64,000 nt of DNA from positions 1,426,001-1,490,000 of the forward strand of contig JASVEC010000009.1 in the NCBI GenBank assembly GCA_030770535.1, written 5' to 3'. Shown piece after piece: positions 1 through 12,000 of the stretch. The notes under the pieces are model-generated. The model was not told the origin of the DNA. It did no database searches and worked only from the letters and a program-made list of their open reading frames with translations. The position numbers and the translations under genes were made by a program. This DNA comes from Batkoa obscura (Eukaryota > Entomophthoromycota > Entomophthoromycetes > Entomophthorales > Batkoaceae). Positions within the stretch are counted from its first letter, which is position 1, and every line of letters begins with the position of its first letter.

Positions 1-261
1 AAACAGATCAAAATGAAGTAGTATATAAGCACATTCAAAAGCTTTATTTGTTTTGTATCCATGTTTCCAAACCTTGAAGTCATTAAAATTAACAACTTTA
101 TCCTAGTAGACAGTAATAAACAGGTCAATTATATTCATACTACTCCTTTATCAATTATTGCTCCTATTGAGAATGAAACTCTCATAGAAATAGTTAAGAA
201 GAACCTAATAATTAGCTGGGATATAAAACGGAGAAGCTCAATCATCTATGCTATTAGTTAG
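1..261 (+). pseudogene. 3' remnant of an F-box/LRR-type family gene
   Basis: The C-terminal part of the F-box family found intact at 1516-2811 and 5747-7054. It carries the family signature FPNLEVIKI, the segment around PIENE and a final SW in place of the usual WYK. The frame is blocked by an in-frame TAG at about 19-21, where intact paralogs continue, and the rest of the gene lies outside the window. A stop this close to the conserved end suggests a dead copy rather than an exon boundary; a splice site cannot be excluded because the upstream part is missing. Confidence 0.6.
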
Positions 262-271
262 AGAAATGTGA

Positions 272-649
272 ATCAATATTACACTGCTACTTTTCTACTT
301 CCTATTGCTCCTATTAAAGTATAAAATCTAAATTATAATTACAGCAACATACAAATAAAATGTTTTTTAAAAACTTAATAGCTGTTTTTTACTTTTTATT
401 CTATTATTTCTTTGTAGCTTAAATTTATCTTTATCCTTATTTTTTATTTAAACAAAATAAGCCCTTTGATTAAAAGATATTGTTTATTTGAAGCATTTCA
501 GAAAAAGATAATTTATGTATTTTTATTAAGAGATTGTCTACAATTTATATTTATAAAAAATGATAAAAATAAAACATTAGTAAAAGGTCTAAATATATTG
601 AAAGCAATTGACTAGATGTCAAAAACTGTTTTGTTTTAAAGGTTATTAG
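272..649. other. AT-rich non-coding stretch
   Basis: No frame, repeat or structured element recognised. It is the 3' flank of the F-box remnant. Confidence 0.5.
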
Positions 650-1170
650 ATCAATTGTAGCTGGATTCAAACTAATTTCCTTCATTTATCCTCACTGTTC
701 ATTGATTAATCTCATCCCCTTCCATAAATTTACTTCCTATCCCTCCGCACTGAAACTTTGAGTTCATATAATCATAATACTTAAAGTTTCATCCATATCT
801 TTCCCTAATCTCATCACTTTCACCTAGATCCTATGCTTTGTTTCAAAAATTTCTCCACTGACTAAGGTACTAATCCTATCTTCAGAATTGCGGACTATTC
901 ACCAAAGTTCCACACATCGAAACAATTTAACCCTTTTCTGTTATCACCCTTACCTTTTAATTACATTTGACTCCCTACTCTATGGGAATCGTTATGGAGA
1001 ATAGAGATGAAATGCTTGCCATTTTGGCTCTCTAATTTGAAAAAAGACTTGAAGAGCTTGAACTCTCTTCCAGTGCTTCCATAACACCCTCATTCGATGG
1101 TTTATTCCCTAGAGTTTACTGCTTCTAGTGTTTATCCTTTTATTTTAGTTAATAAAACACTTGGGACTTT
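650..1170 (+). pseudogene. Possible decayed coding sequence, unknown family
   Basis: This stretch is visibly less AT-rich than its surroundings. It holds coding-like segments on the plus strand, for instance an acidic/leucine-rich patch starting with an ATG near 978 and containing KRLEELELSSSAS, broken by stops. I do not recognise the family. Composition and residue usage resemble an old gene rather than spacer, but strand and extent are uncertain. Confidence 0.25.
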
Positions 1171-1385
1171 GATCTCTCAAGAGAAAAAAAAGGTTGTTAT
1201 ATTAAATTAAACTATACAATAATGAAATCAAAGAGTAAAAAAATATCATATTATGAAAACGCTCAATTAAAATTAAAAGAAATTCGTTAATCAACAAATC
1301 AGTAATAAAATAAGCTTGAAGTTTAACATAGTAGATAAAGTAAACTTTGTCATCAATAATTGTCGCTCTTATCACCTTAAAATGC

Positions 1386-1393
1386 TATATAAG
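1386..1393 (+). promoter_or_regulatory. TATA-like box of the 1516 gene
   Basis: TATATAAG, 123-130 nt upstream of the ATG at 1516 in otherwise featureless AT-rich DNA. Inferred core promoter element; in so AT-rich a genome a chance match is possible. Confidence 0.3.
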
Positions 1394-1515
1394 CATCAGT
1401 CTTTGTATTGAATTACACTAAAAAAGAAAACACAAAATTCAGTTTTTATTTAAAAGTATTATTTCATATTGGTAATAGTCATTATAATAAACAAAACTAA
1501 CGTGTACTTTACAAA

Positions 1516-2811
1516 ATGTCGCTAAAATTTGATCAATTACCTTTCATTGTGCTAGAAGATATTTTTAAATATACTAATTCGGATGAATTATTTGATTTAC
1601 GTTTTTTAAATAAGGACTTATTTAGAAATGTAAGCCATGTCATCACTTATAACTTAGTGTACTCCGTTTATTTCTTTAGTAAAGTTAAGAAATATCAAAA
1701 ATATCAAAAGAAGTTTATTAAAGAAAATGGATTCTTAATGAGATGCTTATATATATTTGATGGTAACTTTCAACAGTTAGCCTATTGTCCAAACATAACG
1801 TCTTTAAATTACTTTGAGTTGACAACTAGTGACAGTCATAGTAAAAGTGATATTAGTCAAACAGTTTTTCCATTGACAAAACTAAAAAATATGATTATAT
1901 TTTCTAATAACTATATACAATCACTAAGCTTATTTTCTAATTATCTAAATCAGATTGAGAATTTTCGACTTGTTGGATTTTGTATAGAAATCAAAGAAGT
2001 AGTAAAGTATTTGAATCCAACCAAATTAAAATGCTTTACATTAACTTCTGAGGAATCTTTGGATCTAGACGGGTTGACCACTATTAAGTCAGATTTTATC
2101 AATCTACAAGTATTACAACTAAGAGCTAATGAAACAATAATTTCTCCTACTACATTTAATAAGGCCATTAGTTTTAACTCCAAATTAGATTTAGAAATTA
2201 AAGGACATATCAACAATAATGTCATTCAATGCTTTGGGAATTTAAGAAAGTTAAAGAGCGTGAAATTGATAGATAATTTTGACAGTTTTTTTGGTATGAA
2301 TGAATGTAATGCTATAAATATACTCAATAGTGGTAATGTTATTGCTTTAGGTCATACTAATTCAAATAATCTATTTAACAAGGCATTTCTAAATTTAACA
2401 ACTTTAAGAGAAGTATCTATCAAAGAGTTGACATTTGGTTTATTAAAATCTATTTCTTTATTATTGAATATCCGAAATATTCAATTTAAAAAGCTATCAA
2501 ATTTTATTGAACACTTGTGCAAAAGAAGTATTACTAATATTAGCCTTATTAAATTACATCAGTATAAATTTATTAAACAAATTAAGATGAAGTCTTATAA
2601 GGATACATTTGCAAGATTTGTACTTTTTTTATCAATGTTTCCAAACCTTGAAGTTGTTAAAATTGAAAACTTCACTTTACTAGATAGTAACGAACAGATT
2701 AATTATACTCCTACTATTCTTTTATTAATCATAGCCCCTATTGAAAATGAAATTCTTTGTAAAGAAGTTGAAAAGAACCCAATGATTAGTTGGTATAAAA
2801 TAAAAACTTAA
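1516..2811 (+). CDS. F-box/leucine-rich-repeat-type protein, 431 aa
   Basis: Intronless gene. Residues about 5-45 match an F-box (FDQLPFIVLEDIFKY, then the DELFDLRFLNK segment), the motif that in other eukaryotes binds Skp1 in SCF ubiquitin ligases. The remainder has irregular leucine/isoleucine-rich repeats with LKKL- and LKSIKL-like strands, so a divergent LRR substrate-recognition fold is likely. The C-terminus carries the family block FPNLEVVKI, then SNEQ, then EKNPMISWYK. The start chosen is the first ATG before the F-box and matches the start of the paralog at 5747. A ubiquitin-ligase adaptor role is inferred; no substrate can be named. At least five relatives lie within 20 kb, mostly broken, indicating fast family turnover. 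Confidence 0.75.
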   Translation: MSLKFDQLPFIVLEDIFKYTNSDELFDLRFLNKDLFRNVSHVITYNLVYSVYFFSKVKKYQKYQKKFIKENGFLMRCLYIFDGNFQQLAYCPNITSLNYFELTTSDSHSKSDISQTVFPLTKLKNMIIFSNNYIQSLSLFSNYLNQIENFRLVGFCIEIKEVVKYLNPTKLKCFTLTSEESLDLDGLTTIKSDFINLQVLQLRANETIISPTTFNKAISFNSKLDLEIKGHINNNVIQCFGNLRKLKSVKLIDNFDSFFGMNECNAINILNSGNVIALGHTNSNNLFNKAFLNLTTLREVSIKELTFGLLKSISLLLNIRNIQFKKLSNFIEHLCKRSITNISLIKLHQYKFIKQIKMKSYKDTFARFVLFLSMFPNLEVVKIENFTLLDSNEQINYTPTILLLIIAPIENEILCKEVEKNPMISWYKIKT

Positions 2812-3435
2812 TTCTAATTTGCTCTTTTAAAGATAAATATTAGTAGTAATGATATTAATCTTTTGATTGCTGTTAAATTTTTTAACACTCAACTTTTCCA
2901 CAACTCAGACTCTAAAAGATTTTGTATTTACTATGATAAAATAGCAAACTAATCAAAGTAATTAGGTGAGAAGTTCAATAATAATAGATCATAACGTTTT
3001 AAAAATAACTTAATGTTCATTAAAAGAGTAGTTTTATTGAAGAAGAATAAGATAAAATTTATTATTGAGTATGCCTTAGCTTACCATACAATGGAGGGGA
3101 CTTTGACTATAACGAAGGGCAGTAAGAGATTAGTTGGGGATAGAATCTGACTAGCTAAACTTCAGTAAAATAATTTGAAGCTGGCTAGGGTTAAATTATG
3201 ACCAAGCAAGGGACAGATTTCATTAGTATTATTTGATAAAATCGACTAATCAGTTATGCCCATTTATAAAGCACTAATTGTTGATTTAATTTTTATTTTG
3301 TTCATAATAATATAACTAGCCATTTAGAATGTAAATGACAAGTTACTTGTTTTATAGGTCAATAATAGTATATTTTCTTAGAATTTCAAAAATGAAAATT
3401 CGTTTAGTATAAAAGTAAATAAACTAAAATACAAA
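2812..3435. other. Intergenic, nothing recognised
   Basis: AT-rich spacer between the 1516 gene and the broken copy at 3436. The stretch 3060-3230 is slightly more GC-rich but shows no usable frame. Confidence 0.4.
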
Positions 3436-4760
3436 ATGTATTTTTATTTTATCAAGTTTTATTTCTTAATGTTATTACAATCTGATCAATTACCAGCTTT
3501 TATAATTGAAGAGATTTTTAAATTAGTATATCCGTCTAGGCTATTCAATCTATGCTTTCTAAATAAATCTTTGTTTGAAGACATGAGCCATGCTATTAAG
3601 TGCAATTTAATATATTCAACTTATATCTTTAGTGGATATAAAGCAACACGAGAATGTCAAAAAACTTTATTGAAGAGGATAAACTATTAATAAAAATATA
3701 AATGTAAGTATTAATACTATTAAACTGTTATCATGTTGTCTGGGTATTATATCATTCTGTTATGATACAATTATTGATAGTAGAAATAAGGATAATGTCA
3801 CTAGAAAAATCGGCTTTTTACTACTAATATTAAAGGCAATAATTATAACTTCTAATAATTATTTAATATCAATAAATGTATTTGTTAATTATTTGAACCA
3901 GATTGAAAGCTTTGAACTTAATGAATAAAATTTGATGATTAACGATATTAATAAATATTTTAATTCAACCGAGTTAAATTCGCTTATATTGACTTCTTAG
4001 GAATGCTTCTACCATGGGGAGCTGGATACTATCAAAACATGTTTTACAAAACTAAAAGCATTACGTTTAGAAGCTAAAGAAAGTGCTTTCGGATTCAAGT
4101 GGAATTAACCCTAAAATGAGCTTCAGTTCCGAGTTAGATTTAGAGTGTTTAGGAGCGTTCAACCCTGCTTTTATTAAATATTTTGGGGATTTAAAATATT
4201 AAAAAGTATAAAATTCAGATGATTTTCCTGGTTCACTTTATGATATCAGCGATGCCCTAAAGTTATTTGAGGGTAGTAATGTTGTTGCTTTATGAGAACT
4301 TAGTCTTGATTACCAAATGAGTACTGAATTAAAAAGTTTATTGGCTTTAAAAAAGGAAGTGTATTTCTCAATGTCAGTATAAGTGTTAGAGTTCTTTTCT
4401 TTATTATTTAGGGTACAAAAAATTCAATTTAAAACAATATCAGAATAGTGAATATTTATGTAGAGTAAAAAATTTCAATGGTGGCACATATAAGTTGAAC
4501 TAATATAAATATATAAAGTAAATTGAAGTAAAAGAATATAAGGACTTATTTGAAGGACTTATTAATTTCACGTCTATGTTTCCAAATCTCCAAGTCATCA
4601 AAATTGAAACTTTATCTTGATAGATAACAATGAACAGGTCATTTATACTCGTACTACTCCGTTATTAATTATCATTCTCGTTAAAAATGGTAAGCTCAGT
4701 AGAATAATCCAGATTAACCCAATGATTGGTTGGTATAAAATAGAGAAGTTTAAGTATCTA
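3436..4760 (+). pseudogene. Broken F-box/LRR-type family copy
   Basis: Full-length but decayed paralog of the 1516 and 5747 genes. The F-box region is readable from the ATG at 3469 (LLQSDQLPAFIIEEIFKLV) to a stop at 3688-3690. Homology then continues with several stops and frame changes through LRR-like segments to the C-terminal block (NPMIGWYK near 4720-4740). The order of conserved segments matches the intact genes, so this is a decayed duplicate rather than a spliced gene. Confidence 0.75.
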
Positions 4761-5145
4761 CATTATTAGATTGCAACATACAAACAAATTATTAATTTAG
4801 TACTTTGATACTACTTATTGATTCCGTTGAAAATATAAGGGTTTATAATGAAATTATAAATTTGTAGGGACAAATACTTTAAATAAAGAAATTTGAAATT
4901 TATACTATATTTTTTATTATGTTGCTTTGAATGTATACATATTAAAACATAACAAGTTATAAGAAAAATCCTTGATTTCATTATAGTTGAATACTATAGA
5001 AACAAGAGAATATTTTCTTCCTTATTAATCTTTACTAAATGGCATATATACAAACTTATCAACATCATTGATCATTTTTACTTATTCTCTACTCTTATCT
5101 TCTTGTATTAATAGGTCTCATTGCCCTATTTATTACAATGAAGTA
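4761..5145. other. Intergenic, nothing recognised
   Basis: AT-rich spacer between the broken F-box copy and the first 105 bp inverted-repeat element. Confidence 0.4.
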
Positions 5146-5250
5146 TATGAGGGTATTTTTTTTGATTTCATTATTTTTCCCATCTTTTAAGCGCTATTTG
5201 AGTGGAAAGGTTGTTAGTAAAATTCTTAAACAAAAAAATACATCCCCATA
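5146..5250 (-). mobile_element. 105 bp MITE-like element, copy 1
   Basis: Ends are TATGAGGGT and CATCCCCATA (terminal inverted repeats). The interior is the family core, including AGCGCTATTTGAGTGG and AGTAAAATTCTTAAACA. Minus strand here means the core reads GTTTAAGAATTTTACTAAC on the minus strand. One of 17 copies in the window. Confidence 0.8.
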
Positions 5251-5746
5251 TTGAAAGCCCTTTTCATCCTACCTTTACCATAACAAACACCTTTTTCTAA
5301 TCACAAGCATTTAATTATAAATTAATTTGCAATAACTATAAAAACGATTTTTGATGCAATCCAATCATAACAATTGCATGTTTACACATTATGTTTTGAA
5401 ATTCATAGAGAATTTAATATCTATCAACAATTTTTATAGCTATCAAAAAGCCATCGTATTGTATTGTACTGCCTTTCACACCCTATAATGCTCATTTTAA
5501 GATAAAAATTTAATCATTGAACCTTAAAGTTAGCATAATAAGAGAAATTATTGATTACAAATAGTGTCATTAAGCACTGTATATTTGTACTTTAACAGTT
5601 ATAAAGTTGCAAAAAGCAAACTGTTTTCTTTTTAAATTATAAAAGTATATTTAATGCACTTTTCTAAATTAACATTTCCTTAGTTTGATGATAAATTTAT
5701 AAATCAAAACAATGAATCAAATCTTTTCAATAACAGTTCTTATCAA
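5251..5746. other. Upstream region of the 5747 gene
   Basis: About 500 nt of AT-rich DNA between MITE copy 1 and the next F-box gene. No frame recognised; probably holds that gene's promoter. Confidence 0.35.
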
Positions 5747-7054
5747 ATGACATTACAATTTGACCAGTTACCAGCCATTGTTATAGAAGAAATCTTTAAA
5801 TATATCAACCCAGATGAGCTGTTTAATTTACGCTTTTTAAATAAGTCATTTCTTAAAAATATAAACCATGTCATCAAATATAATTTAGTGTATTCAGTAT
5901 ATAGTGATAGTAGCCATGAAAATAATAAAGAATACCAACAGAAATTTATCAAAGAAAACGGAGTATTGATGAGACACTTGAATGTAAACACTTATACCTA
6001 TGACCAGATAACTTACTGCCCAAATATTACATCTTTAAAATACTATGACTTGATTCTTAGTATTATAAATATGAATAACAATAATAGATTAAACAATTCA
6101 ATGTCAAAATTAAAAAAAGTAAAACTAACTTCTTATAATTATATAAAAATGCTCAGTTTACTTTCTACTTGCTTAAAAGACGTTGAGAGCTTTGAGCTTA
6201 ATGGACATAACTTAAGTATCAAAGATATTATTAATTATTTGAATCCGAACAAGTTAAATTCATTTAAACTATCAGCTGTATCTGTAAACCTTGATGGACT
6301 GGAAGTTATTAAAACAAAATTCAAAAAGTTAAAAAAGTTAAGTTTAGAGCTTAGAAGGATTATTAGCACTCCTACCAAACTCAATCTTGGTATAAATTTT
6401 AGCTCCAAGTTAGAATTACAGCTTACAGGAAATATCACTAGTAATATTATTCAATATTTTGGTGATTTGAAGAAACTAGAAAGTATTAAATTAAAAAATA
6501 ATGTTGTAAACTATTTTGAATTTAATGACGACATTTTAAGGTTACTTGAAGGTAGTAATAATCTCATTTTAGGACGAATTTATTCAGATTTTCAATTTAA
6601 TGATGTTATTAATAAAGCATTTACTAAATTATCAACTTTGAAGGAGATATATATTGAGGAGCTCCCAGTAGAATTGTTAAGTTCTATTTTTTTATTACCA
6701 TCTGTTCAAAGAATTCAATGTGAAACAGTATCAAATAACTTAGAACGTATTTGTCGATTAAATTACTTTCATAGTAGCTCATGTGATGTAGAGCAATGTA
6801 AATTTATAAAACAAATTGAGATATGTACTTATATCAGTAAATTTGAACAATTTATTTATTTTTTGTCCATGTTTCCAAATCTCGAAGTTATTAAGATCAA
6901 ATGTTTTACCCTAATAGATAGTAATGAGCAGTTTGAATATACTCTTACAACTCGACTATTAATTATTACACCTATTGATAATGAAATACTACGTGAAGAA
7001 GTTGAGAAGAATCCAATGATTAATTGGTATAAGTTAGAGAAAGATAATGTTTAA
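5747..7054 (+). CDS. F-box/leucine-rich-repeat-type protein, 435 aa
   Basis: Intact intronless paralog of the 1516 gene, colinear over its whole length. The N-terminal F-box spans about residues 4-45 (FDQLPAIVIEEIFKYINPDE, then LFNLRFLNKSF). Irregular LRR-like strands follow, then the C-terminal block FPNLEVIKI, SNEQF and EVEKNPMINWYK. The ATG at 5747 begins the same MxLxFDQLP start as the 1516 gene. Family knowledge suggests an SCF adaptor; that function and the identity of any target are inference. MITE copies flank the gene on both sides (5146-5250 and 7201-7305). Confidence 0.75.
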   Translation: MTLQFDQLPAIVIEEIFKYINPDELFNLRFLNKSFLKNINHVIKYNLVYSVYSDSSHENNKEYQQKFIKENGVLMRHLNVNTYTYDQITYCPNITSLKYYDLILSIINMNNNNRLNNSMSKLKKVKLTSYNYIKMLSLLSTCLKDVESFELNGHNLSIKDIINYLNPNKLNSFKLSAVSVNLDGLEVIKTKFKKLKKLSLELRRIISTPTKLNLGINFSSKLELQLTGNITSNIIQYFGDLKKLESIKLKNNVVNYFEFNDDILRLLEGSNNLILGRIYSDFQFNDVINKAFTKLSTLKEIYIEELPVELLSSIFLLPSVQRIQCETVSNNLERICRLNYFHSSSCDVEQCKFIKQIEICTYISKFEQFIYFLSMFPNLEVIKIKCFTLIDSNEQFEYTLTTRLLIITPIDNEILREEVEKNPMINWYKLEKDNV

Positions 7055-7200
7055 TTCATTTTAAAATAAATGTTAGTAGCTATGAAATAATTTTAATTTA
7101 TTTTCAATAGGTGAGGGAAGTTTTTTTTACCGATTGTCCCTCTTTTTCTATTATTTTAAAATCTAGAAATTAATTGACCAGTATGCTGTTCAAGCTTGTA

Positions 7201-7305
7201 TATGGGGAAGTATTTTTATGTTTAAGAATTTTACTAACAATTTCTCCACTCAAATAGCGCTTAAAAGATGGAAAAAGTAATGAAGCCAAAAAAAACATCT
7301 CCATA
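7201..7305 (+). mobile_element. 105 bp MITE-like element, copy 2
   Basis: Ends TATGGGGAAG and CATCTCCATA, with TA on each side that could be the target duplication. It sits at the right terminus of the ~450 bp repeat that occupies 7306-7870, so it inserted at or next to that repeat's end. Confidence 0.8.
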
Positions 7306-7870
7306 TATGTGTGGAATATTGGTTTATGAGTTCTCGGATTAATTATAAGATAATAATCATTTAACTTGTTTACAAAGCTAGTGGTAGTCTTGTAATCAAT
7401 TTGACCATAAATCATGTGGTATAATCAATCCAGAGTTCCTTGTTTTAATTTTCTGTAAGAATTTCTAACTTCATATGAGGGTATTTTTTCTGGCTTCATT
7501 ATTTTTTACATTTTTTAAGCGCTATTTCAGCGGAAAGATTGTTAGTAAAATTCTTAAACAAAAAAATACTTCCCCATATTGCAAAGAATATAAAAGAGAT
7601 TCTTCAACATGACAACTCGAGGCTTTTTAATTGAATTATTCCCTGATGTCGTACCTTTAATAAAGCCACTAAGTCTTGTAGTATTTTACGTAGATTTTAC
7701 AGTAGTATTTTCTACTCTACTTGTTTTACATAGTTCGTAGCTTATTATGTACTATTCTTATTAATTTAAGTCTATCTTAGTTACATAAACTAAGACCTTT
7801 CGACTTACGGTCAGTTAATTAAGCTAGAACTGCTTTTAACTCCAACTCTACTGAGTACCAACTTTCACAA
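7306..7870 (-). repeat. ~450 bp TGTGAAA...TTTCACA repeat, copy 1, with a nested MITE
   Basis: Minus-strand copy of a dispersed repeat also found at 24956-25425 and 62416-62790. It begins TGTGAAAGTTGGTAC and ends near AATATTCCACA. MITE copy 3 (7475-7577) is inserted inside and MITE copy 2 lies at its end, so this repeat is older than both insertions. The TG...CA ends and moderate length fit a solo LTR; the ~13 nt imperfect inverted ends would equally fit a non-autonomous DNA transposon. No coding capacity. Treated as a fossil. Confidence 0.65.
7475..7577 (-). mobile_element. 103 bp MITE-like element, copy 3 (nested)
   Basis: Ends TATGAGGGT and TTCCCCATA with the family core between. Comparison with the repeat copy at 25 kb, which is continuous here, shows this MITE interrupts the repeat. 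Confidence 0.8.
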
Positions 7871-8019
7871 TTTTAAATTTTATAAAGAAAGTATTTTATT
7901 TTATAAAAAAATTAATAATAATGATATAAATAATAAATGATTTTTCAAAAGTTCAAAAAATTAATAATATAAATATAATTAAAGTTATTTAATAAATTTT
8001 CAAATTAAATTTATATATA

Positions 8020-8122
8020 TATGGGGATGTATTTTTTTGTTTAAGAATTTTACTAACAATCTTTCTGCTCAAATAATGCTTAAAAAATAGAAAAAATAAT
8101 AAAATCAAAAAAACATCTCATA
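8020..8122 (+). mobile_element. 103 bp MITE-like element, copy 4
   Basis: Starts TATGGGGATGT, contains AGAATTTTACTAACAATC and ends CATCTCATA. Embedded in a run of TA repeats, so the target duplication cannot be resolved. Confidence 0.75.
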
Positions 8123-9056
8123 TAAAAAGTTAACTGTTCTCTTAGTTAAATTCAAATCTCTACTATTATTAAAGTTGGATATACATTCGACAACTAAATA
8201 ATAAAATATAAAAATGTAAAAATACAATAATCATGCTATAAAATCATCCACCCTTTTATTAATATAAAATTTAGATTTGATTCTAAATTTAGTTAAATTT
8301 TCATTTCATCTATTTTTTTAATATCGGACAAATATCCTGTTGACTTTAAAACTATTTATTACAATGATATCACAGGATCAAGTTATGCACCCATGAGAAT
8401 GGGATGATTGGTTAATTAAAGTCGATTTCAAAAAATAAACAATTAAAAGAGTGAGATCATTAATGATCTTTTATAGCTGTTGTGATTTTTCCTGCGACCT
8501 AATTAACTACTCATTTAAGAAAAAAGTTTATGTTAAAATTCTATAAAAATAGAGATCATACTATAAAAAAATTAGTTATACAAATAGTTTGCTTATAAAA
8601 ACTATCACTAAAAAAGTTACAAAAAAATTGCAATATAATTTTTTTAATATAAGTGGATTTAACAAACTCCTTTAAAAATTAAAGGCCAATAGAATAAATA
8701 CTATTATAAGTCAAATATTTATAAAATCAATTAAAACTAACAGTAAATCTAGTTAGTATACTACTGTTAGAACTTCATTAGTTTTTAAATAAATATTAAT
8801 GAATTAATAACTAATATGCTTAATTTGAATAGAAATAATATGAAAATGTGAAATTTTAATTCTCAACAAATAAAAATATCTAAACTATAATTGGTTCAAT
8901 GGATAAATTTACTGGATTATTTTTAATTTCAGTGGCTTAAATTTCAATTGAAATTTCATTTTAAGCCTAAGGTGGGGAAGCATCAACTTAAGTTCAAGGG
9001 TATAAATACTTCTCATAAACCCCCTCCCACTTAAAATTTCAAATCTTCAACTATTA
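8123..9056. other. Upstream region of the SLC26-type gene
   Basis: About 930 nt of AT-rich DNA without a frame. It contains the TATA-like box at 9001-9008 just upstream of the next gene. A short palindrome GATCATTAATGATC lies near 8456-8469. Confidence 0.4.
9001..9008 (+). promoter_or_regulatory. TATA-like box of the SLC26-type gene
   Basis: TATAAATA about 50 nt upstream of the ATG at 9057, in a locally less AT-rich context. Inferred core promoter. Confidence 0.4.
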
Positions 9057-12000
9057 ATGTCTTATCAGGGCAGCTCTCATTTCCCTCCACGTCCATCAGA
9101 TGTTGATGATCTTCATTTAGATATTGAATCGGAAGTAGACTCTATTAATAGTAAAAATACCAATAATACTCGAAGATATAAAAAATATCGCCCAATAACT
9201 CAAAGTTTTTATGGTTTACATCATCATAAAACTCAACCTAAACCAGAATTTATGGAACATGCTAATAGTATTCGTAGTCAAACATTAGCATTAAATAATA
9301 TTGGGCTAAAGCCGTTAACAGGTGGTAATAATAATGAAGAGAATATTGACAATAAAAGTAATATAAATTTTGGATTACCGTTAAAAACATACCATACATT
9401 AGATGGTACTGGGGATGATAATTTATCTTCTAATCATGAAGACGAAAATTATTTACAAACTACAAATTCAGGTTTATTACAAGGCAATTTATCTAGATTA
9501 TTAAGATATAAAAGTCAACAATTATATGATTCACAAGATATTGTAGATTCTAATAATGCTTATAGACCAAGTGAAAATTTCGGATTATTATTTTCAAAAA
9601 GAGCAAGTAGTTTATTTGATAATCAACCTTATTTAGAACAAATTGGAGAAAGAAGATCTTTATTATCGAATTTAAATGAAAATGAAATTTATGAATATCA
9701 TACATTTGAAGATAATAAAAGTATTATGGAAAGCAAATTAGATAGCATGCCAGTACCAGATTATAAAAATATGAATTGGAAAGATTATTGTTTATTACCA
9801 CTTACTTTTTTCCCTCCAGTATTTTTAGGTTTAATTTTAAATTTTTTAAATGCAGTTTCTTATGGTAAATAATAATAATTTAATTTATTATTTAATTTAT
9901 TATATTATTTATATACATATATTAATTCCATTTGTTTTGTTTTAGGTATGATTATTTTCCCTACTCAAATTCCGATCTTTAAAGATTTTGGACCAGATGG
10001 GGTAGCTATGTTTTTAGTTAGGTAAAATTAAAATTAAAACTTTAGTTTATAATTTTATATTAAACATAATTTTATAGTACTGCTATATCTCAATTTGTAT
10101 ATTCTGGATTTGGTTCTGGATTTCCATGTGCAGCTGGTGGATTTATGTTAGAAGTAGTACCATTTCTTCATATTATGTAAGATCATTTTATTTAATAATC
10201 GTATCATCTATTTATATTAATTAAATTATTTTAATTTAGTGTAAATACAATTATTGAAGATATTGGTATTGAAAATGAAAAATCTGTTGTAGCAACTACA
10301 ATGATAGCTTATGCTTTATCTTCTATTGTTACGGGTATTGTTTTCTTTTTATTAGGTTATTTTAAGGTATAACAATATTTATATTTATTTATTATAGAAT
10401 AGAATATTAAATTTATTTATTTACTTTAGTTGGGTAATTTAGTTGGCTTTTTTCCAAGACATATATTAGTGGGTTGTATAGGTAATTGATAATAATAAAT
10501 AATAATAAATAATAAATAATAAAATAAATTGTATTTTAGGTGGAGTTGGTTATTTCTTATGTCAAACCGCTTTAGAAGTAGTTAGTGGAGTTAAATTAAA
10601 CTATTTTGAATTAGAATGTTGGATTAAATTTTTTGAGCCTAAAGCAATAGCATTATGGGGAACAAGTATCTGTTTAGCAGTAACTTTAAAATTATTACAA
10701 CGTCGTATTAATTCCCCTATATTGCTACCATTTTTTTATATGATGGTGCCAGTACTATTTTTTACAATTGTTAATTTATTTCAATTAGATGTAGAACATT
10801 TAAGACAAATTGGTTGGCTATTTCCTATTCCAGATACTTCAAAACCATTTTATAATTTTTATTTACATTTTGATTTTTATAATACATCTTGGTCCACCTT
10901 ACCAAAATTAGTACCTATAATGTTAGCCTTAACATTCTTTGGTATATTACATGTACCTATTAATGTCCCCGCTGTAGCAGTAACCACCAAAACAGATGTT
11001 TATGATGTTAATGAAGAATTAATTGGTCATGGGTGGTCCAATTCAATTTCTGGTTTATTTGGCTCTTTACAAAATTATTTAATGTATTCAAGTTCTGTAT
11101 TATTTTTTAAATCGGGTGGTAATGATCGATTTGCTGGTATGATGTTAGCAATAGCAACTGCATTAATATGGACAGCAGGTCCTGGAGCAGTTGCGTTTAT
11201 TCCTTGTATTGTATTAGGTTCCGTTATCTTTCATTTAGGTATGGAATTATTTAAAGAAGGAGTTTATGAAACATATGGTGTTATGACTACATTAGAATAT
11301 ATAACTATATGGATTATTGTAATTGCAATGGCATTATTAGGTTTTGTTGAAGGTGTATTTGTTGGTATTGCATTAGCATGTTTATTTTTTGTTTATTTGT
11401 ATTCTCAAAGAACACCAATAAGATCTTCTTATTCTGGTAGAGCAGCTAAAAGTACTGTTCGTCGAGTTTATAAACAAAGACAGTTTTTAGACCAAGCTTC
11501 CACTTTAATTCATGTTATTAAATTACAAGGTTTTATGTTTTTTGGTACAATTGATTCAGTTGAAGCTACTATTAGAGATTTAATTTCCGATCGTCAATGG
11601 TCTCAAAAACCATTAAGCTTTTTAATATTAGATTTAACCTTAGTGACTGGAGTGGATTTTTCAGCTGCTGAAGCTTTTATTCGTATTCGTCGTTTATTAA
11701 CTGGTAAAAAAGTATTTATGATATTATGTGGTGTAACACCTGAATCCGATGTTGGTATGGCATTGCATGCAGTTGGAATATGGGAAATTCAAGATAGATT
11801 ATCACAAACCTTTGAAACTTTAAACAATGCCTTAGAATGGTGTGAAAATAAATTATTAGAAGCGGCTTATATGAGACATTCCAATTCCACTGCTCCTGCT
11901 ATTGATGTTAGTAATAATCAATTAAGTAATTCTATGTTACCATTAGCAATGTCCAATTCACCAAGAACCGCACATTTGGATTTAGTAAGAAAAGAAACTT